Source: Streptomyces sp. S.PNR 29 (GTDB taxonomy: Bacteria; Actinomycetota; Actinomycetes; Streptomycetales; Streptomycetaceae). Taken from it: a stretch of 64,000 bases of DNA. This document shows positions 51,195-59,684 of the stretch, in pieces (position 1 is the stretch's first letter; each line of letters starts with the position of its first letter). Location of the stretch: NCBI RefSeq assembly GCF_030386795.1, contig NZ_JANUQM010000009.1, positions 324,492 to 388,491 of the forward strand, written 5' to 3'. A model generated the notes under the pieces. It had not been told where the DNA came from, searched no databases, and saw nothing but the letters and a program-made list of their open reading frames with translations. Made by a program: the position numbers and the translations under genes.

Positions 51195-51530
51195 GAGAGA
51201 AACCCCAGGTCAGCGGCCTGGGGTTTGTTTGTTGGCAAGAGCGGGTTGAGTGCCGCTCTTCACCATCCATGGGCGAGACACCGACCCAGCCCCCCATCAG
51301 CCAGAACCGGAAGGCCGGTTCGTGTCGGCCGATGCACACGGCAGGTTCCGGTGGTCGTCTGCCGTGGTCCAGTTCCGTAGCGTCGTAACTGCTCCCACCG
51401 CGGCGAAGCACAGCCCTGCCGTCGTACCGAATGCGCCCCCCGTAAAGGATCAAGTCAGCGATGCCCGCGCCGGTCGTGATCGGGGTTTCCTTTCGCTGTC
51501 TCGAGAGGAGGGCGAGGCGCTCGTCAGCTG

Positions 51531-51910
51531 GTCGAGAAGCCCACGTTCGAAGACACAGTCGAGATAGCGAGAGTCCTGGCTCTGTGGGGCCACATCATGG
51601 ACGACCACGAGCTGAGCCGCCTCAGCGAGGTTCTCACCGGAGACGCCGCATGGGACGCAGGCGCATTCGGCTTCGACTCGGTCGTCGGGCTGGACGCGAT
51701 CGCCTCCGTCCTGAGCGCCGGCGGGCACGCGCGAGCTCACCACACGACGAACGTCGTCGTGTCGGAGGATCCGGGCGACAAGGTCCGTGTCCGGTCCAGG
51801 GGCTTGGGCGTCGTGGACGGGGCGCCGTCATCAGCGCCGTCTACGAGGACGAACTGCGGCGCACCGATGACGGCTGGCGCATTGCCAGGCGCGCCATACA
51901 CGTCAAGTGA
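51531..51910 (+). pseudogene. SnoaL-like (NTF2-fold) gene, frameshifted
   Basis: In one frame from 51531 the sequence reads VEKPTFEDTVEIARVLAL, then 'HIMDDHELSRLSEVLTGDAAWD' through 'VRVRSRGLGVVDG'. The expected continuation 'GAVISAVYEDELRRTDDGWRIARRAIHVK' is in the next frame, after about position 51820. A single-base loss explains both halves. No start codon with a Shine-Dalgarno sequence is seen. Original function unclear. Confidence 0.7.
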
Positions 51911-51973
51911 CGCTTCAGGCCCCGATGGCCGGCCTTCGCAAGTTCCCGTCCACAACCTGTGGGGGAAAGCACC

Positions 51974-52384
51974 TCAGGCGATGTCGTGGACGTTGTGCTC
52001 GAGCAGATCGGTTGCGTGCCGGGCGATGGCCCGGTAGTCGGCATCGTCGTGGAGGACAGCCAGGCCGTGGTGGGCGGCGGTGGCGGCGATGACGAGGTCC
52101 ACCGCCGAGGCGCTGCGATGCTCCCCGGCCTGGGCCATACGGTGTTGCACCGCGCTGATCCAACGCCCCGCGTTCTTCGGCACCGACACGTCGGGATAGA
52201 GGTCGGTGAACATCTCCGCGATCTCGTCGTACTCACGGCCGTTCCGGGCGCTGTGCAGGAACTCGGTTCGCTGCGTGTAGCAGGATGCGATGGCGCCGGC
52301 GTCGATCGCGTCGTACCAGGCCGACTGCAGTTTTGGTTCGCGGAGCAGCCGGACCAGGCCGGAGGTGTCGAGCAAGTAGATCAC
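51974..52384 (-). CDS. PIN-domain ribonuclease toxin (VapC-like)
   Basis: From GTG 52384 (MIYLLDTSGLVRLLREP) the 136-residue protein carries the PIN acidic residues: Asp in 'YLLDTS', Glu in 'YTQRTEFLH', Asp in 'AVDLVIAATAAHHG' and Asp in 'LHDDADYRAIA'. It would be an Mg-dependent endoribonuclease, typically cutting tRNA or rRNA. Its start overlaps the antitoxin stop by 4 bases (GTGA). It is the remaining intact function of element 2. Confidence 0.88.
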   Translation of the reverse strand: MIYLLDTSGLVRLLREPKLQSAWYDAIDAGAIASCYTQRTEFLHSARNGREYDEIAEMFTDLYPDVSVPKNAGRWISAVQHRMAQAGEHRSASAVDLVIAATAAHHGLAVLHDDADYRAIARHATDLLEHNVHDIA

Positions 52385-52602
52385 CGGCTGTGCTTCTCCG
52401 CCCGGTGCAGGCGCTCGGCGTCCTCGACGGCACCCCACTCACGCGCACGCTCGAAGTGACGGCTGATGCGCGCCGCACGCTCCTGCTGTTCGGCGTAGAA
52501 GTGCAGAGCCAGGTTGACCGCCTCCTTCTTGGTCCTGACCTTGGCCAGAGCCATGGCACGCTCCAGGGCGTCATCATCGATATCGATCTGGGTCACAGAC
52601 AT
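52381..52602 (-). CDS. Type II antitoxin (VapB family)
   Basis: The 73-residue protein starts MSVTQIDIDDDALERAMAL after a strong TAGGAGG site. The pattern 'DIDDDALERAMALAKVRTKKEAVNLALHFYAEQQ' is the ribbon-helix-helix VapB_antitoxin (DUF2191-like) signature. It neutralises the following PIN toxin and represses its own promoter. An 11-bp inverted repeat sits 18 bases upstream. Confidence 0.88.
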   Translation of the reverse strand: MSVTQIDIDDDALERAMALAKVRTKKEAVNLALHFYAEQQERAARISRHFERAREWGAVEDAERLHRAEKHSR

Positions 52603-52619
52603 ACGAGCACCTCCTACGC

Positions 52620-52659
52620 AATGTTGGTGATGTACATAGAAGAGTATGTCACCAACATT
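52620..52659. promoter_or_regulatory. Operator-like inverted repeat before vapB
   Basis: AATGTTGGTGA (52620-52630) and TCACCAACATT (52649-52659) are perfect 11-bp complements, centred upstream of the antitoxin start. Confidence 0.75.
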
Positions 52660-52820
52660 GACGACGCCGCATCCAGATGTGCAAGCGCAACGGACACTCC
52701 AGATCAGTCCGGCAGGCCATGCCCGTCGGTCGGCAACAGCGGTGCGAACAAGCCCGCGCAGCGGTTCCGACACGACGAATCCGCGCAGGTCAGCGGCCAT
52801 TCGCCCACCCAAGCGCCGTC

Positions 52821-52864
52821 GCTTCCCAAGCTGAGAGCGCGAGTTCGATTCTCGTCACCCGCTC
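52821..52864. repeat. Third copy of the att core (44 bp)
   Basis: GCTTCCCAAGCTGAGAGCGC... through CGCTC matches the tRNA core exactly for 44 bp. The 11 bases before it (AGCGCCGTCGC) also precede the 63553 copy. Confidence 0.9.
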
Positions 52865-52992
52865 TTCTTGAAGCCTCAGGTCAGCGGCCTGGGGCTTGTT
52901 TCATTGGGGAGCCGTTGCTGGGTTTTACGAGTGCTCCCGCACCCCGAGATTCGGATTCACTTGGATGATCCGGAGGCGAGCCCGGTTCTGCG

Positions 52993-53436
52993 TCAGAGCG
53001 GGAGGTCGTCGGGGAGTACCCGGAACGCCTTGTAGCGGCCCAACGGGCGTACGGCCCGGAAGTCTCGTCGGTCGAGGGTGAGAATCGCGTCCGTGTCGTA
53101 GTCGGCGGCAAGCGCCACGTTCACAGCGTCGGCGAGGTCGAGGTCCAGCGCGCAGTAGCGGATACGGACAGACTGGGCGGCACCCAGGTGGTCCTCCGTG
53201 ATCTCCGGCATGAGGACACGACCCCGGCTCATCCAGCGCCTCAGGTCGTCGACCGCGCTGAGGGCAGCCTCCCTGCCGAGCTCGCGCGTCACCACGTGAT
53301 CCAGTTCGGCCAGCAGGAGCGGGGACATGACCAGCAGGCCCGCCGCCATGATCGCCTCGTTCGCCGCCCCGTGTTCCGGATGAGCCGAGTCCAGGGCTGC
53401 CAGAAGGCCGGACGTATCGGCGATGACAATGATCAC
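52993..53436 (-). CDS. PIN-domain toxin (second TA pair)
   Basis: From GTG 53436 (MIIVIADTSGLLAALDSAHPEH) the 147-residue protein has PIN acidic residues in 'VIADTSGLLAALD', 'LLLAELDHVV', 'DLDLADAVNVALA' and 'ILTLDRRDFRAV'. The start overlaps the antitoxin stop (GTGA). It differs from the first VapC in sequence and in antitoxin class. Confidence 0.85.
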   Translation of the reverse strand: MIIVIADTSGLLAALDSAHPEHGAANEAIMAAGLLVMSPLLLAELDHVVTRELGREAALSAVDDLRRWMSRGRVLMPEITEDHLGAAQSVRIRYCALDLDLADAVNVALAADYDTDAILTLDRRDFRAVRPLGRYKAFRVLPDDLPL

Positions 53437-53699
53437 GCGGCGGATCCGGAACCCGAGCCGGTCTCCCGCAGGACGGCCTCCGCGACCGTGTCGCGGACCT
53501 CCGGCTTGGACGGTGTGCGCCCCGGTCCCTCGAAGGTGCGGGAGAACAGCGGCTCGTCCCAGACCCGGTTCGCCATGGCTGCAAGGTGGATGCCCTGACG
53601 GATGATCTCGGCCTCGCTTATGCCCCGGCGCTTGGCGGCCTCCTTGATGATCGCCAGGTCCTCGGGGTCGGCGTAGACGTTGGTGCGCTTCATGGGCAT
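53433..53699 (-). CDS. Ribbon-helix-helix antitoxin (CopG-like)
   Basis: The 88-residue protein (start ATG 53699, MPMKRTNVYADPEDL; ATG 53693 and 53717 are alternatives) has an N-terminal RHH: 'KRTNVYADPEDLAIIKEAAKRRGISEAEIIRQGIHLAAMANRVWD'. The C-terminal part is a disordered toxin-neutralising tail. Two direct CATGTACC repeats lie at 53697 and 53715 around the start and may be the autoregulatory site. Confidence 0.82.
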   Translation of the reverse strand: MPMKRTNVYADPEDLAIIKEAAKRRGISEAEIIRQGIHLAAMANRVWDEPLFSRTFEGPGRTPSKPEVRDTVAEAVLRETGSGSGSAA

Positions 53700-53880
53700 G
53701 TACCAAGGGTAGTCCATGTACCGGGTTGGTGTATCCGCGCGCTTCCCCTTGTTCCCCCAGGCCCCGCCCGTGGGCAGACGGCCTCGACGGCCTCGCTCGC
53801 GCCTGGGAAGGCGGGTGCCACGGCCGAGACGTCGGGGAGCGAAGCAGTCGCGGCCGAGACCGGTGTGGCCCAGGCCGGGT

Positions 53881-54465
53881 GTGGCCGGTTCCGAGGTTGA
53901 GCGGCGGTCCGTGGATGAGGCGCCCGGGGCGCGGCGGCGTACCGTCGCTCTCGCCGGGGCGGCCATCGCCGCCGTCCTCCCGTCGGCCGCACTCGTGGTG
54001 AATCTCCTGCCCGGCGACGGCGATGACGACGGCGTCCGCGGCGGGAGGCTGTCCGTGGAGGCGGCCGTCTCCCGGTCCGCCGGGGAAAGTACCGGCGCCT
54101 CCAAGTCGGCCGACGCGAAGGGGGAGTCGGCCGCACCGTCCGCCACGTCGGGCGGCGGTTCCGCGAGCGGGGCCACCGCGCCGACGGTCTCCGTCAATCC
54201 GTACAAGTGGGAAAGCCCGTGCAGCCAGCACTATCTGATCAACCGTCGGTCCGAGCACGTTCCTCCGCAGCCGCCTGAGCAGGAGGCGCGCGCGTGGGTC
54301 ACCGCGCTCGGCGGGGTTGCGGCCGGGCAGCAGATGCTCGCACTGACCGTGCAGGGCACCGGGAAGGCCACCGTCGTCCTGGAGGACCTGTATGTGCGCC
54401 GAGCCGAGCAGGCCGCCCGCGCCCCCGCGAGCGGCCTGCCGGCTTCGCCGAGCCCTACTGACTAA
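53881..54465 (+). pseudogene. Truncated C-terminal part of a Streptomyces HTH-type membrane protein
   Basis: The frame reads 'RRRTVALAGAAIAAVLPSAALVVNLLPG' (membrane helix), a Ser/Ala-rich linker, and 'PYKWESPCSQHYLINR...PPEQEARAWVTALGGVAAGQQMLALTVQGTG...VVLEDLYVRR'. This resembles the extracytoplasmic tail of a larger HTH-bearing Streptomyces protein. It ends abruptly in ASPSPTD, the HTH domain is missing and no ribosome-binding site is seen. It adjoins the convergent GDSL gene. Confidence 0.55.
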
Positions 54466-54468
54466 CCG

Positions 54469-55653
54469 TCAGCTCTGCTCGCCTGTACGGCGCCTGCGCG
54501 CGAAGTACACCGCGGCGGCGCCGACCGCCGCGACCGCGAGACCGGCACCCGCGATGACGGGGGTGCTGCTCGACGCGCCGGTTTCGGCGAGGTCTCCGTT
54601 CGGGGCCGGGGTGTTCGCCCCCGTGTCCGTGCCGGGCTCGGGCGTGGTCGCCGAGTTGCTGGGGGCCGGGGTCTCGGACTCGTCCTCTCCGGGCGTGGCC
54701 GGGTCACTGGGGGCCGGGGACTCGCCCGTACCGGGGGTGGCCGGCGCGGTGGGGGTCGGGGATGCGCCCCGACCGGGCGCCTCGTTCTCGGCGAGCACCG
54801 CCGCGAAGGTGCCTGCGATCAGCTTGTGGCCGTCGGCGTTGGGGTGCGGGTCCTGCTTTGTGCACGCCCAGGTCAGCTGGCAGATCTTGGCGACGTTCGC
54901 CGGCACCTCGCCCGCGCCGGGCACGTTCACCTGGGTGGTGAAGTCGTCCGAGGAGAAGGCCCCGGCCACGTCCGCCACCTTGAAGCCGGTCGACTTGTAC
55001 ACCTGGGCGATCCCCGCGTTGGCGGACTTGACCAGGGACGCCGACTCCTTGGCGGCCTGCTGCCCCGCCGGACCCTGCAGCCAGGCCGCCAGGAACGGGT
55101 TGTGGTACGTGGAGCCCACGAACCGGGTGTTGTCCGTGCCCGCCTTGCGGAGCGCGCCCGCGATCTGGGCGAGGTTCTTCGCCATGGTCTGACTCCGGCT
55201 GTTCAGGCACGCGCCGTCGAGGGTGCCGGCCGGGCTGACGCAGTTGAGGAGGATGTCGTTGGCGCCCACGCTGAGGGTGACGTAGGCGACCTTGCCGTGG
55301 TGCTGGGCCATGGCTTTCAGGGCGGCGTCCAGTTGGGACTTGGCGTCGGGGTAGTCGCACTTTCCGCCGCCGATGAAGGACTCGGTGGTCTCGGCGGTGC
55401 AGCCCAGGCGTATGTGCTTCAGTCCGGGAGTGCGCTGCTTGAGCTGCGCGTAGAGCTGGTCGGTGTAGGCGACGTCGGTGTCCTTGTCGACGTCCGGCTG
55501 GTAGCCGGAGGCCAGGGAGTCACCGAGCGAGATGTAGTACGTGGTGTCCTTGCCGTCGCCAGCCTCGGCGGCGGCGGCCAGCCCGGGCGTGCTCAGCACG
55601 ACCGCCATGGCGGAGACGGCCAGAGCGGGGCCGAAACGCTGAAGGGATCTCAT
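54469..55653 (-). CDS. Exported SGNH/GDSL hydrolase with LAxTG sorting signal
   Basis: The 394-residue protein has a signal peptide ending 'GLAAAAEA'. Its SGNH blocks are present: I 'YISLGDSLASGYQP' (Ser), II/III 'VTLSVGANDILLN', V 'CTKQDPHPNADGHKLIAG' (Asp and His). A Pro/Thr-rich stalk (residues 275-360) and a C-terminal 'LAETG' + hydrophobic helix + 'ARRRRTGEQS' make a class E sortase anchor. It is likely a wall-anchored esterase or lipase. ATG 55653 chosen; a GTG directly before adds one residue. Confidence 0.9.
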   Translation of the reverse strand: MRSLQRFGPALAVSAMAVVLSTPGLAAAAEAGDGKDTTYYISLGDSLASGYQPDVDKDTDVAYTDQLYAQLKQRTPGLKHIRLGCTAETTESFIGGGKCDYPDAKSQLDAALKAMAQHHGKVAYVTLSVGANDILLNCVSPAGTLDGACLNSRSQTMAKNLAQIAGALRKAGTDNTRFVGSTYHNPFLAAWLQGPAGQQAAKESASLVKSANAGIAQVYKSTGFKVADVAGAFSSDDFTTQVNVPGAGEVPANVAKICQLTWACTKQDPHPNADGHKLIAGTFAAVLAENEAPGRGASPTPTAPATPGTGESPAPSDPATPGEDESETPAPSNSATTPEPGTDTGANTPAPNGDLAETGASSSTPVIAGAGLAVAAVGAAAVYFARRRRTGEQS

Positions 55654-56514
55654 CACTTACGTGCGCTTTCCAGTGGGTTGGGGGGTTGGATGCCGAAAAG
55701 CGTCGGCGTGAGACGTGGTGGGACGCAGCGAATCTCATCCGCAGCGGTTTCCGGGCACCCGAAGGCGCCCTTGGTGAAGGCATAGGAGGTCTTCGCCTCC
55801 GCGAGATTGCCGGTTCTGTCCGACTTCGTCTCTGAGACGCGGGCGTCAATCTAGCAGGCCGAAAACCGCCTTGAATATGGGGCGCTGATAAATCCATGGT
55901 CACGACGACACATGTAACCGTCAGAAAGGCGCGGGCGGCCGGGAATTGGTGACGGGACCCGTTGGTAGCCATTCGCTGAGTGATCTACTGGGCGCTGAAT
56001 AGTCCTTGTGCGCAGGCCGCCCACCTGCGCGGGCCGAGGTCCAACTGTCGGGTCGGAGCTGGTGTTTGAGCGTAGTGGTCGACCCTTTTGTTCGAGGAGT
56101 CGAATGGCATCGGACCTCGTGTTCGGCGGGCCGAATGACCCCGATCGCAGAACGCAGACGCTGGGGGTCGGTCCGGGCCAAACATTCGGCGGAATTGGAC
56201 CATGATGTTCTGAGCACCGCCGGTCAGCCGGAGCGCCGGCCACGATACGCCGCACCGGTCAGCCGATTGGCATCCGAGTTTCACAGGCCACGCCCGCGTC
56301 CTTGGGATGCGCAGGCTCCGGTGGAACTGTCCTGCCCATCGCCCACCAGCCGCGAGCGTCTGGGCCCGCAGACGCCGAAGTCGGTCATCGTCGGCGGGCT
56401 GCCCGGCACGGGCACCCCGGCCGGCCGCGGCATCGGCGAGGGTGCCGACAGCACCACCCTGCATCCGGTGTCCGGGCCCAGCGACGGCACGCGCCGCGAG
56501 CGGCAGGATTCACG
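55654..56514. other. Gene-free interval in segment 3
   Basis: Several overlapping frames are open in these 861 bases, but no family, signal peptide or ribosome-binding site supports any. It holds the GDSL promoter and probably decayed element sequence. Confidence 0.4.
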
Positions 56515-56625
56515 TCACCCGTAACGAACCGACGACGAAGCCACCAGGGGCACTTCGGCGATGAGGGTGGCCGCAGTGGCGATGCCGGCGAGACCCGTCA
56601 GGCGCCTGGCGGTGGTTGCGTACAT
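56515..56625 (-). pseudogene. N-terminal fragment of a membrane protein
   Basis: A 36-codon ORF (MYATTARRLTGLAGIATA, then a hydrophobic segment, ending VRYG) looks like the first helix of a DUF4386-type or similar membrane protein that stops early. No longer version follows. Very tentative. Confidence 0.3.
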
Positions 56626-56829
56626 GGTTGTCTCCCGGGTTGTCCGTATTGGGTCGGCACGATGGCCCTCGCCAGGGACTGGTCAGATCACCATGAGGTG
56701 CCCTGAAAAAAGCTCCGGTGCGAGGCAACCCTGTGCGGGGCCTGTGACGACAAGGGGGCGGATCCGGTCAGTTCCGGTGCCCGGATTCGCTTTCCTCTGG
56801 TGAACGGCCTGCAAGGAGAACACCCCCTC

Positions 56830-59484
56830 ATGAACACCCCCACGAACGGCGGGCGCCGCGGGCGTCACCGCCGTCGTTGGACCGCCACCGGTCTGCTGCT
56901 CGGCGTGCCCGCCGTCCTCGTGCCTTATCTCCTGTACGCGCAGGAGGACTCGCAGGCCGCGACGGTCGACGGCGCCGCCTACTACCGTCTGGTCTCCGTG
57001 CGCAGCGGCAAGGTGCTGGACGTCAACGGCTTCTCCACCGCTGACGGCACCCGTATCCAGCAGTGGACCGACCAGAACACCGCCAACCAGCAGTGGAGGC
57101 TGAAGCCCACCGGGGACGGCTACTACCAGCTGGTGAACCGCAACAGTGGCAAAGTGCTGGGTATAGCGGGCAATTCGACCGCTCAGGGGGCCGCCGCCGA
57201 GCAGCAGACCGACAGTTCGGCCACCTCCCAGGAGTGGAAGATCGAGGAGGTGAGCGGTTCCGACGCCGTCACCTTCGTCTCCCGCAGGAGCGGGCAGCTC
57301 CTGGACGTCTCCGGGGGCTCCGCGACCGAGGGCGCGGCAGTCATCCAGTATCCGGGCCGGGGCAGCACCAACCAGCAGTGGAAGCTGGTGAAGACGGCCG
57401 AGACCCAGACGGCCGGGGGCGGCACGGCACAGACCACGGCCGCGGCCGGACCGTATGTGTGGAAGAACGCCCAGGTGGTTGGCGGTGGTTACGTCACCGG
57501 GCTGGTGTTCAACCCGCGCGAGAAGGGCCTGCTGTACGCGCGCACCGACATGGGCGGCGCCTACCGTTGGGACACCGCGGCCGAGCAGTGGATCCCGCTG
57601 ACCGACTGGATCGGCGAGAAGGACTGGAACCTGCTGGGCATCGACTCGGTGGCCACCGACCCCGTCGACCCCGAGCGGCTCTACCTCGGGGCGGGCACCT
57701 ACACCAACGAGTGGGCGGGCAACGGCGCGATCCTGCGCTCCACCGACCGGGGCCGCACCTTCAAGCGCACCGATCTGCCCTTCAAGCTGGGCGGCAACGA
57801 GGACGGCCGCGGGGCGGGCGAACGGCTGGCGATCGACCCCTCGGACAACCGCACCCTGCTGCTGGGCACCCGCAAGAACGGCCTGTGGCGCAGCAACGAC
57901 CACGGCGTGACATGGCGTCAGGTCTCCTCGTTCCCCGTCAAGGACGGGGCGAGCAGCGGGGCGGGCATCTCCTTCGTGACGTACGGCCCCGCCGGCAGCA
58001 AGACGGTCTACGTCGGCGTCAACGACAAGTCCACCTCCCTGTACCGCTCCACCGACGGCGGCAGCACCTGGCAGGCTGTCCCCGGCCGGCCCACCGGCCA
58101 ACTGCCGCAGCACGGCGTGCTCTCCGGTGACGGCTCGCTGTACCTGACGTACACCAACGCCCTCGGACCCAACGGCGTGACGGCGGGCTCGGTGTGGAAG
58201 TACACGCCGGACCGCGGGGCGTGGAAGAACATCTCCCCCTCCCAGGGCAACTACGGGTTCTCCGGTCTGGCCGTCGACCCGCGCAAGCCGTCCACGGTGA
58301 TGGTCACCACCCTCGGCCGCTGGTGGCCCGAGGACGAGATCTACCGCAGCACCGACGGCGGCACGACCTGGAAGGCACTGGCCGACAAGTCGGTGCGCAA
58401 CGCCTCCGCCGCTCCTTACGTCGGCACGCACACCGGGCACTGGATGACCGCCCTGGCCATCGATCCCTTCAACTCCGGGCACGTGCTGTACGGCACCGGC
58501 AACGGCATCCTGCGCAGCAAGGACGCAGACGCCTCCGACAGCGGCGGCACCAGCCACTGGAGCATGGGCGCCCGAGGGCTGGAGGAGACCTCGCTGCTGG
58601 ACGCGATCGCTCCGCCCGGCGGCGCCACCGTCATCACCTCCATGGGCGACCAGGGCGGCTTCCGGCACGACGACCTGACCAAGGTGCCCGCCGGGCGACT
58701 GAGCAACCCGATGATGTCCAACAGCACCGACATCGACTTCGCCCAGTCCAAGCCCTCGATGATGGTCCGCGTGGGCCGTGGCGGCGAGCAGGACGGCGCC
58801 TACTCCACCGACGGCGGCAGCAGCTGGAGCGGCTTCAAGGCGGAGCCGGTGGCCGGTGCCCAGGACGGCCATGTCGCGCTCGCGGCGGACGGTTCCACCA
58901 TCGTCTGGACCCAGGCCGGTCAGACCCCGTACCGCTCGACCGACAAGGGGGCGAGCTGGTCGAGGGTCAGCGGCCTGGGCAACGACGCCGTGGTCGTCGC
59001 CGACCGGTCCTCGGCCAGGACCTTCTACTCACTGTCCGGCGGCACGCTCTACGCCAGCACCGACGGCGGCGCGACCTTCACCGCCCGCGCCACCGACCTG
59101 CCCGCCGACAGCCGGCTCACGGCCGTCCCCGGCATCGCCGGGGACCTGTGGATCACCGGCGGCGGCAAGGGGCTGCTCCACTCCACCGACGGCGGCCGCA
59201 CCTTCACCACGCTGAGGTCCGTGCAGTCCGCCTCCGCCCTCGGCTTCGGCAAGGCCAAGCCGGGCACCGGCTACCAGGCCCTGTACCTGATCGGCACCGT
59301 CAAGGACGTCACCGGAGTCTTCCGCTCCACCGACAAGGGCGCCACCTGGCTCCGCGTCAACGACCAGGCCCACCAGTGGGGTGCCATCGGCGGCGTCGGC
59401 GTCATCACCGGCGACCCCGACACCTACGGCCGCGTCTACGTCGGCACCAACGGACGCGGCCTCCAGTACGGCGACCCGTCCTGA
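56830..59484 (+). CDS. Xyloglucanase (GH74) with N-terminal ricin-type carbohydrate-binding domain
   Basis: The 884-residue secreted protein begins with a signal (RRRWTATGLLLGVPAVLVPYLL, from ATG 56830 with AAGGAGAAC). A ricin-B (CBM13) domain follows (residues 45-195, three QxW repeats 'QQWTDQNTANQQW', 'SATSQEW', 'STNQQW'). The catalytic part is a GH74 seven-bladed beta-propeller: 'GLLYARTDMGGAYRWD', 'NEWAGNGAILRSTDRGRTF', 'HTGHWMTALAIDPFNSGHVLYGTGNGILR', and 'GVITGDPDTYGRVYVGTNGRGL'. The Asp in 'RTDMGG' and the mid-propeller Asp in 'AIDPFNSG' are the expected acids. It would degrade plant xyloglucan. Cargo of the old element. Confidence 0.9.
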   Translation: MNTPTNGGRRGRHRRRWTATGLLLGVPAVLVPYLLYAQEDSQAATVDGAAYYRLVSVRSGKVLDVNGFSTADGTRIQQWTDQNTANQQWRLKPTGDGYYQLVNRNSGKVLGIAGNSTAQGAAAEQQTDSSATSQEWKIEEVSGSDAVTFVSRRSGQLLDVSGGSATEGAAVIQYPGRGSTNQQWKLVKTAETQTAGGGTAQTTAAAGPYVWKNAQVVGGGYVTGLVFNPREKGLLYARTDMGGAYRWDTAAEQWIPLTDWIGEKDWNLLGIDSVATDPVDPERLYLGAGTYTNEWAGNGAILRSTDRGRTFKRTDLPFKLGGNEDGRGAGERLAIDPSDNRTLLLGTRKNGLWRSNDHGVTWRQVSSFPVKDGASSGAGISFVTYGPAGSKTVYVGVNDKSTSLYRSTDGGSTWQAVPGRPTGQLPQHGVLSGDGSLYLTYTNALGPNGVTAGSVWKYTPDRGAWKNISPSQGNYGFSGLAVDPRKPSTVMVTTLGRWWPEDEIYRSTDGGTTWKALADKSVRNASAAPYVGTHTGHWMTALAIDPFNSGHVLYGTGNGILRSKDADASDSGGTSHWSMGARGLEETSLLDAIAPPGGATVITSMGDQGGFRHDDLTKVPAGRLSNPMMSNSTDIDFAQSKPSMMVRVGRGGEQDGAYSTDGGSSWSGFKAEPVAGAQDGHVALAADGSTIVWTQAGQTPYRSTDKGASWSRVSGLGNDAVVVADRSSARTFYSLSGGTLYASTDGGATFTARATDLPADSRLTAVPGIAGDLWITGGGKGLLHSTDGGRTFTTLRSVQSASALGFGKAKPGTGYQALYLIGTVKDVTGVFRSTDKGATWLRVNDQAHQWGAIGGVGVITGDPDTYGRVYVGTNGRGLQYGDPS

Positions 59485-59506
59485 CCCAGGCGGGGGTGCG
59501 ATCGAG

Positions 59507-59644
59507 CCGGAACAAGGCCGGGAGGACGACGACACGGACGCCCGCCTCGGACTTGGTCTCGCCGGGAGCGCGCCTGCCGTTGGTCCGCTCCGGCTCGGCG
59601 ACGCGGACGCGGATCACCAGGTTGTCGAGGTCGACGTCACCCCG
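59507..59644 (-). pseudogene. Integrase fragment (relic)
   Basis: On the minus strand 46 codons read RGDVDLDNL.IRVRVAEPERTNGRRAPGETKSEAG.R.VVLPALFR, about 33 of 46 identical to residues of the intact integrase at 39612-40769. No frame continues outside. It marks a former tyrosine recombinase gene of an earlier element. Confidence 0.85.
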
Positions 59645-59684
59645 CCACACAGCTTGACTCGGTGCCAGTCGTAGGGTGCTGGGC

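Larger units (their letters stand above)
51148..52864. mobile_element. Remnant element 2 at tRNA-Gly (vapBC cargo)
   Basis: A 1.7-kb segment between att copies at 51148 and 52821. It has no integrase or transfer genes. It holds a frameshifted NTF2-like gene and a toxin-antitoxin pair, which may explain why it has been kept. Confidence 0.6.

Noticed and set aside
51118..51453. Leftward ORF containing ERVTRIELALSAWE
   Set aside because: This is the well-known spurious translation of the antisense of a tRNA 3' end, here the att copy. It is not a gene.
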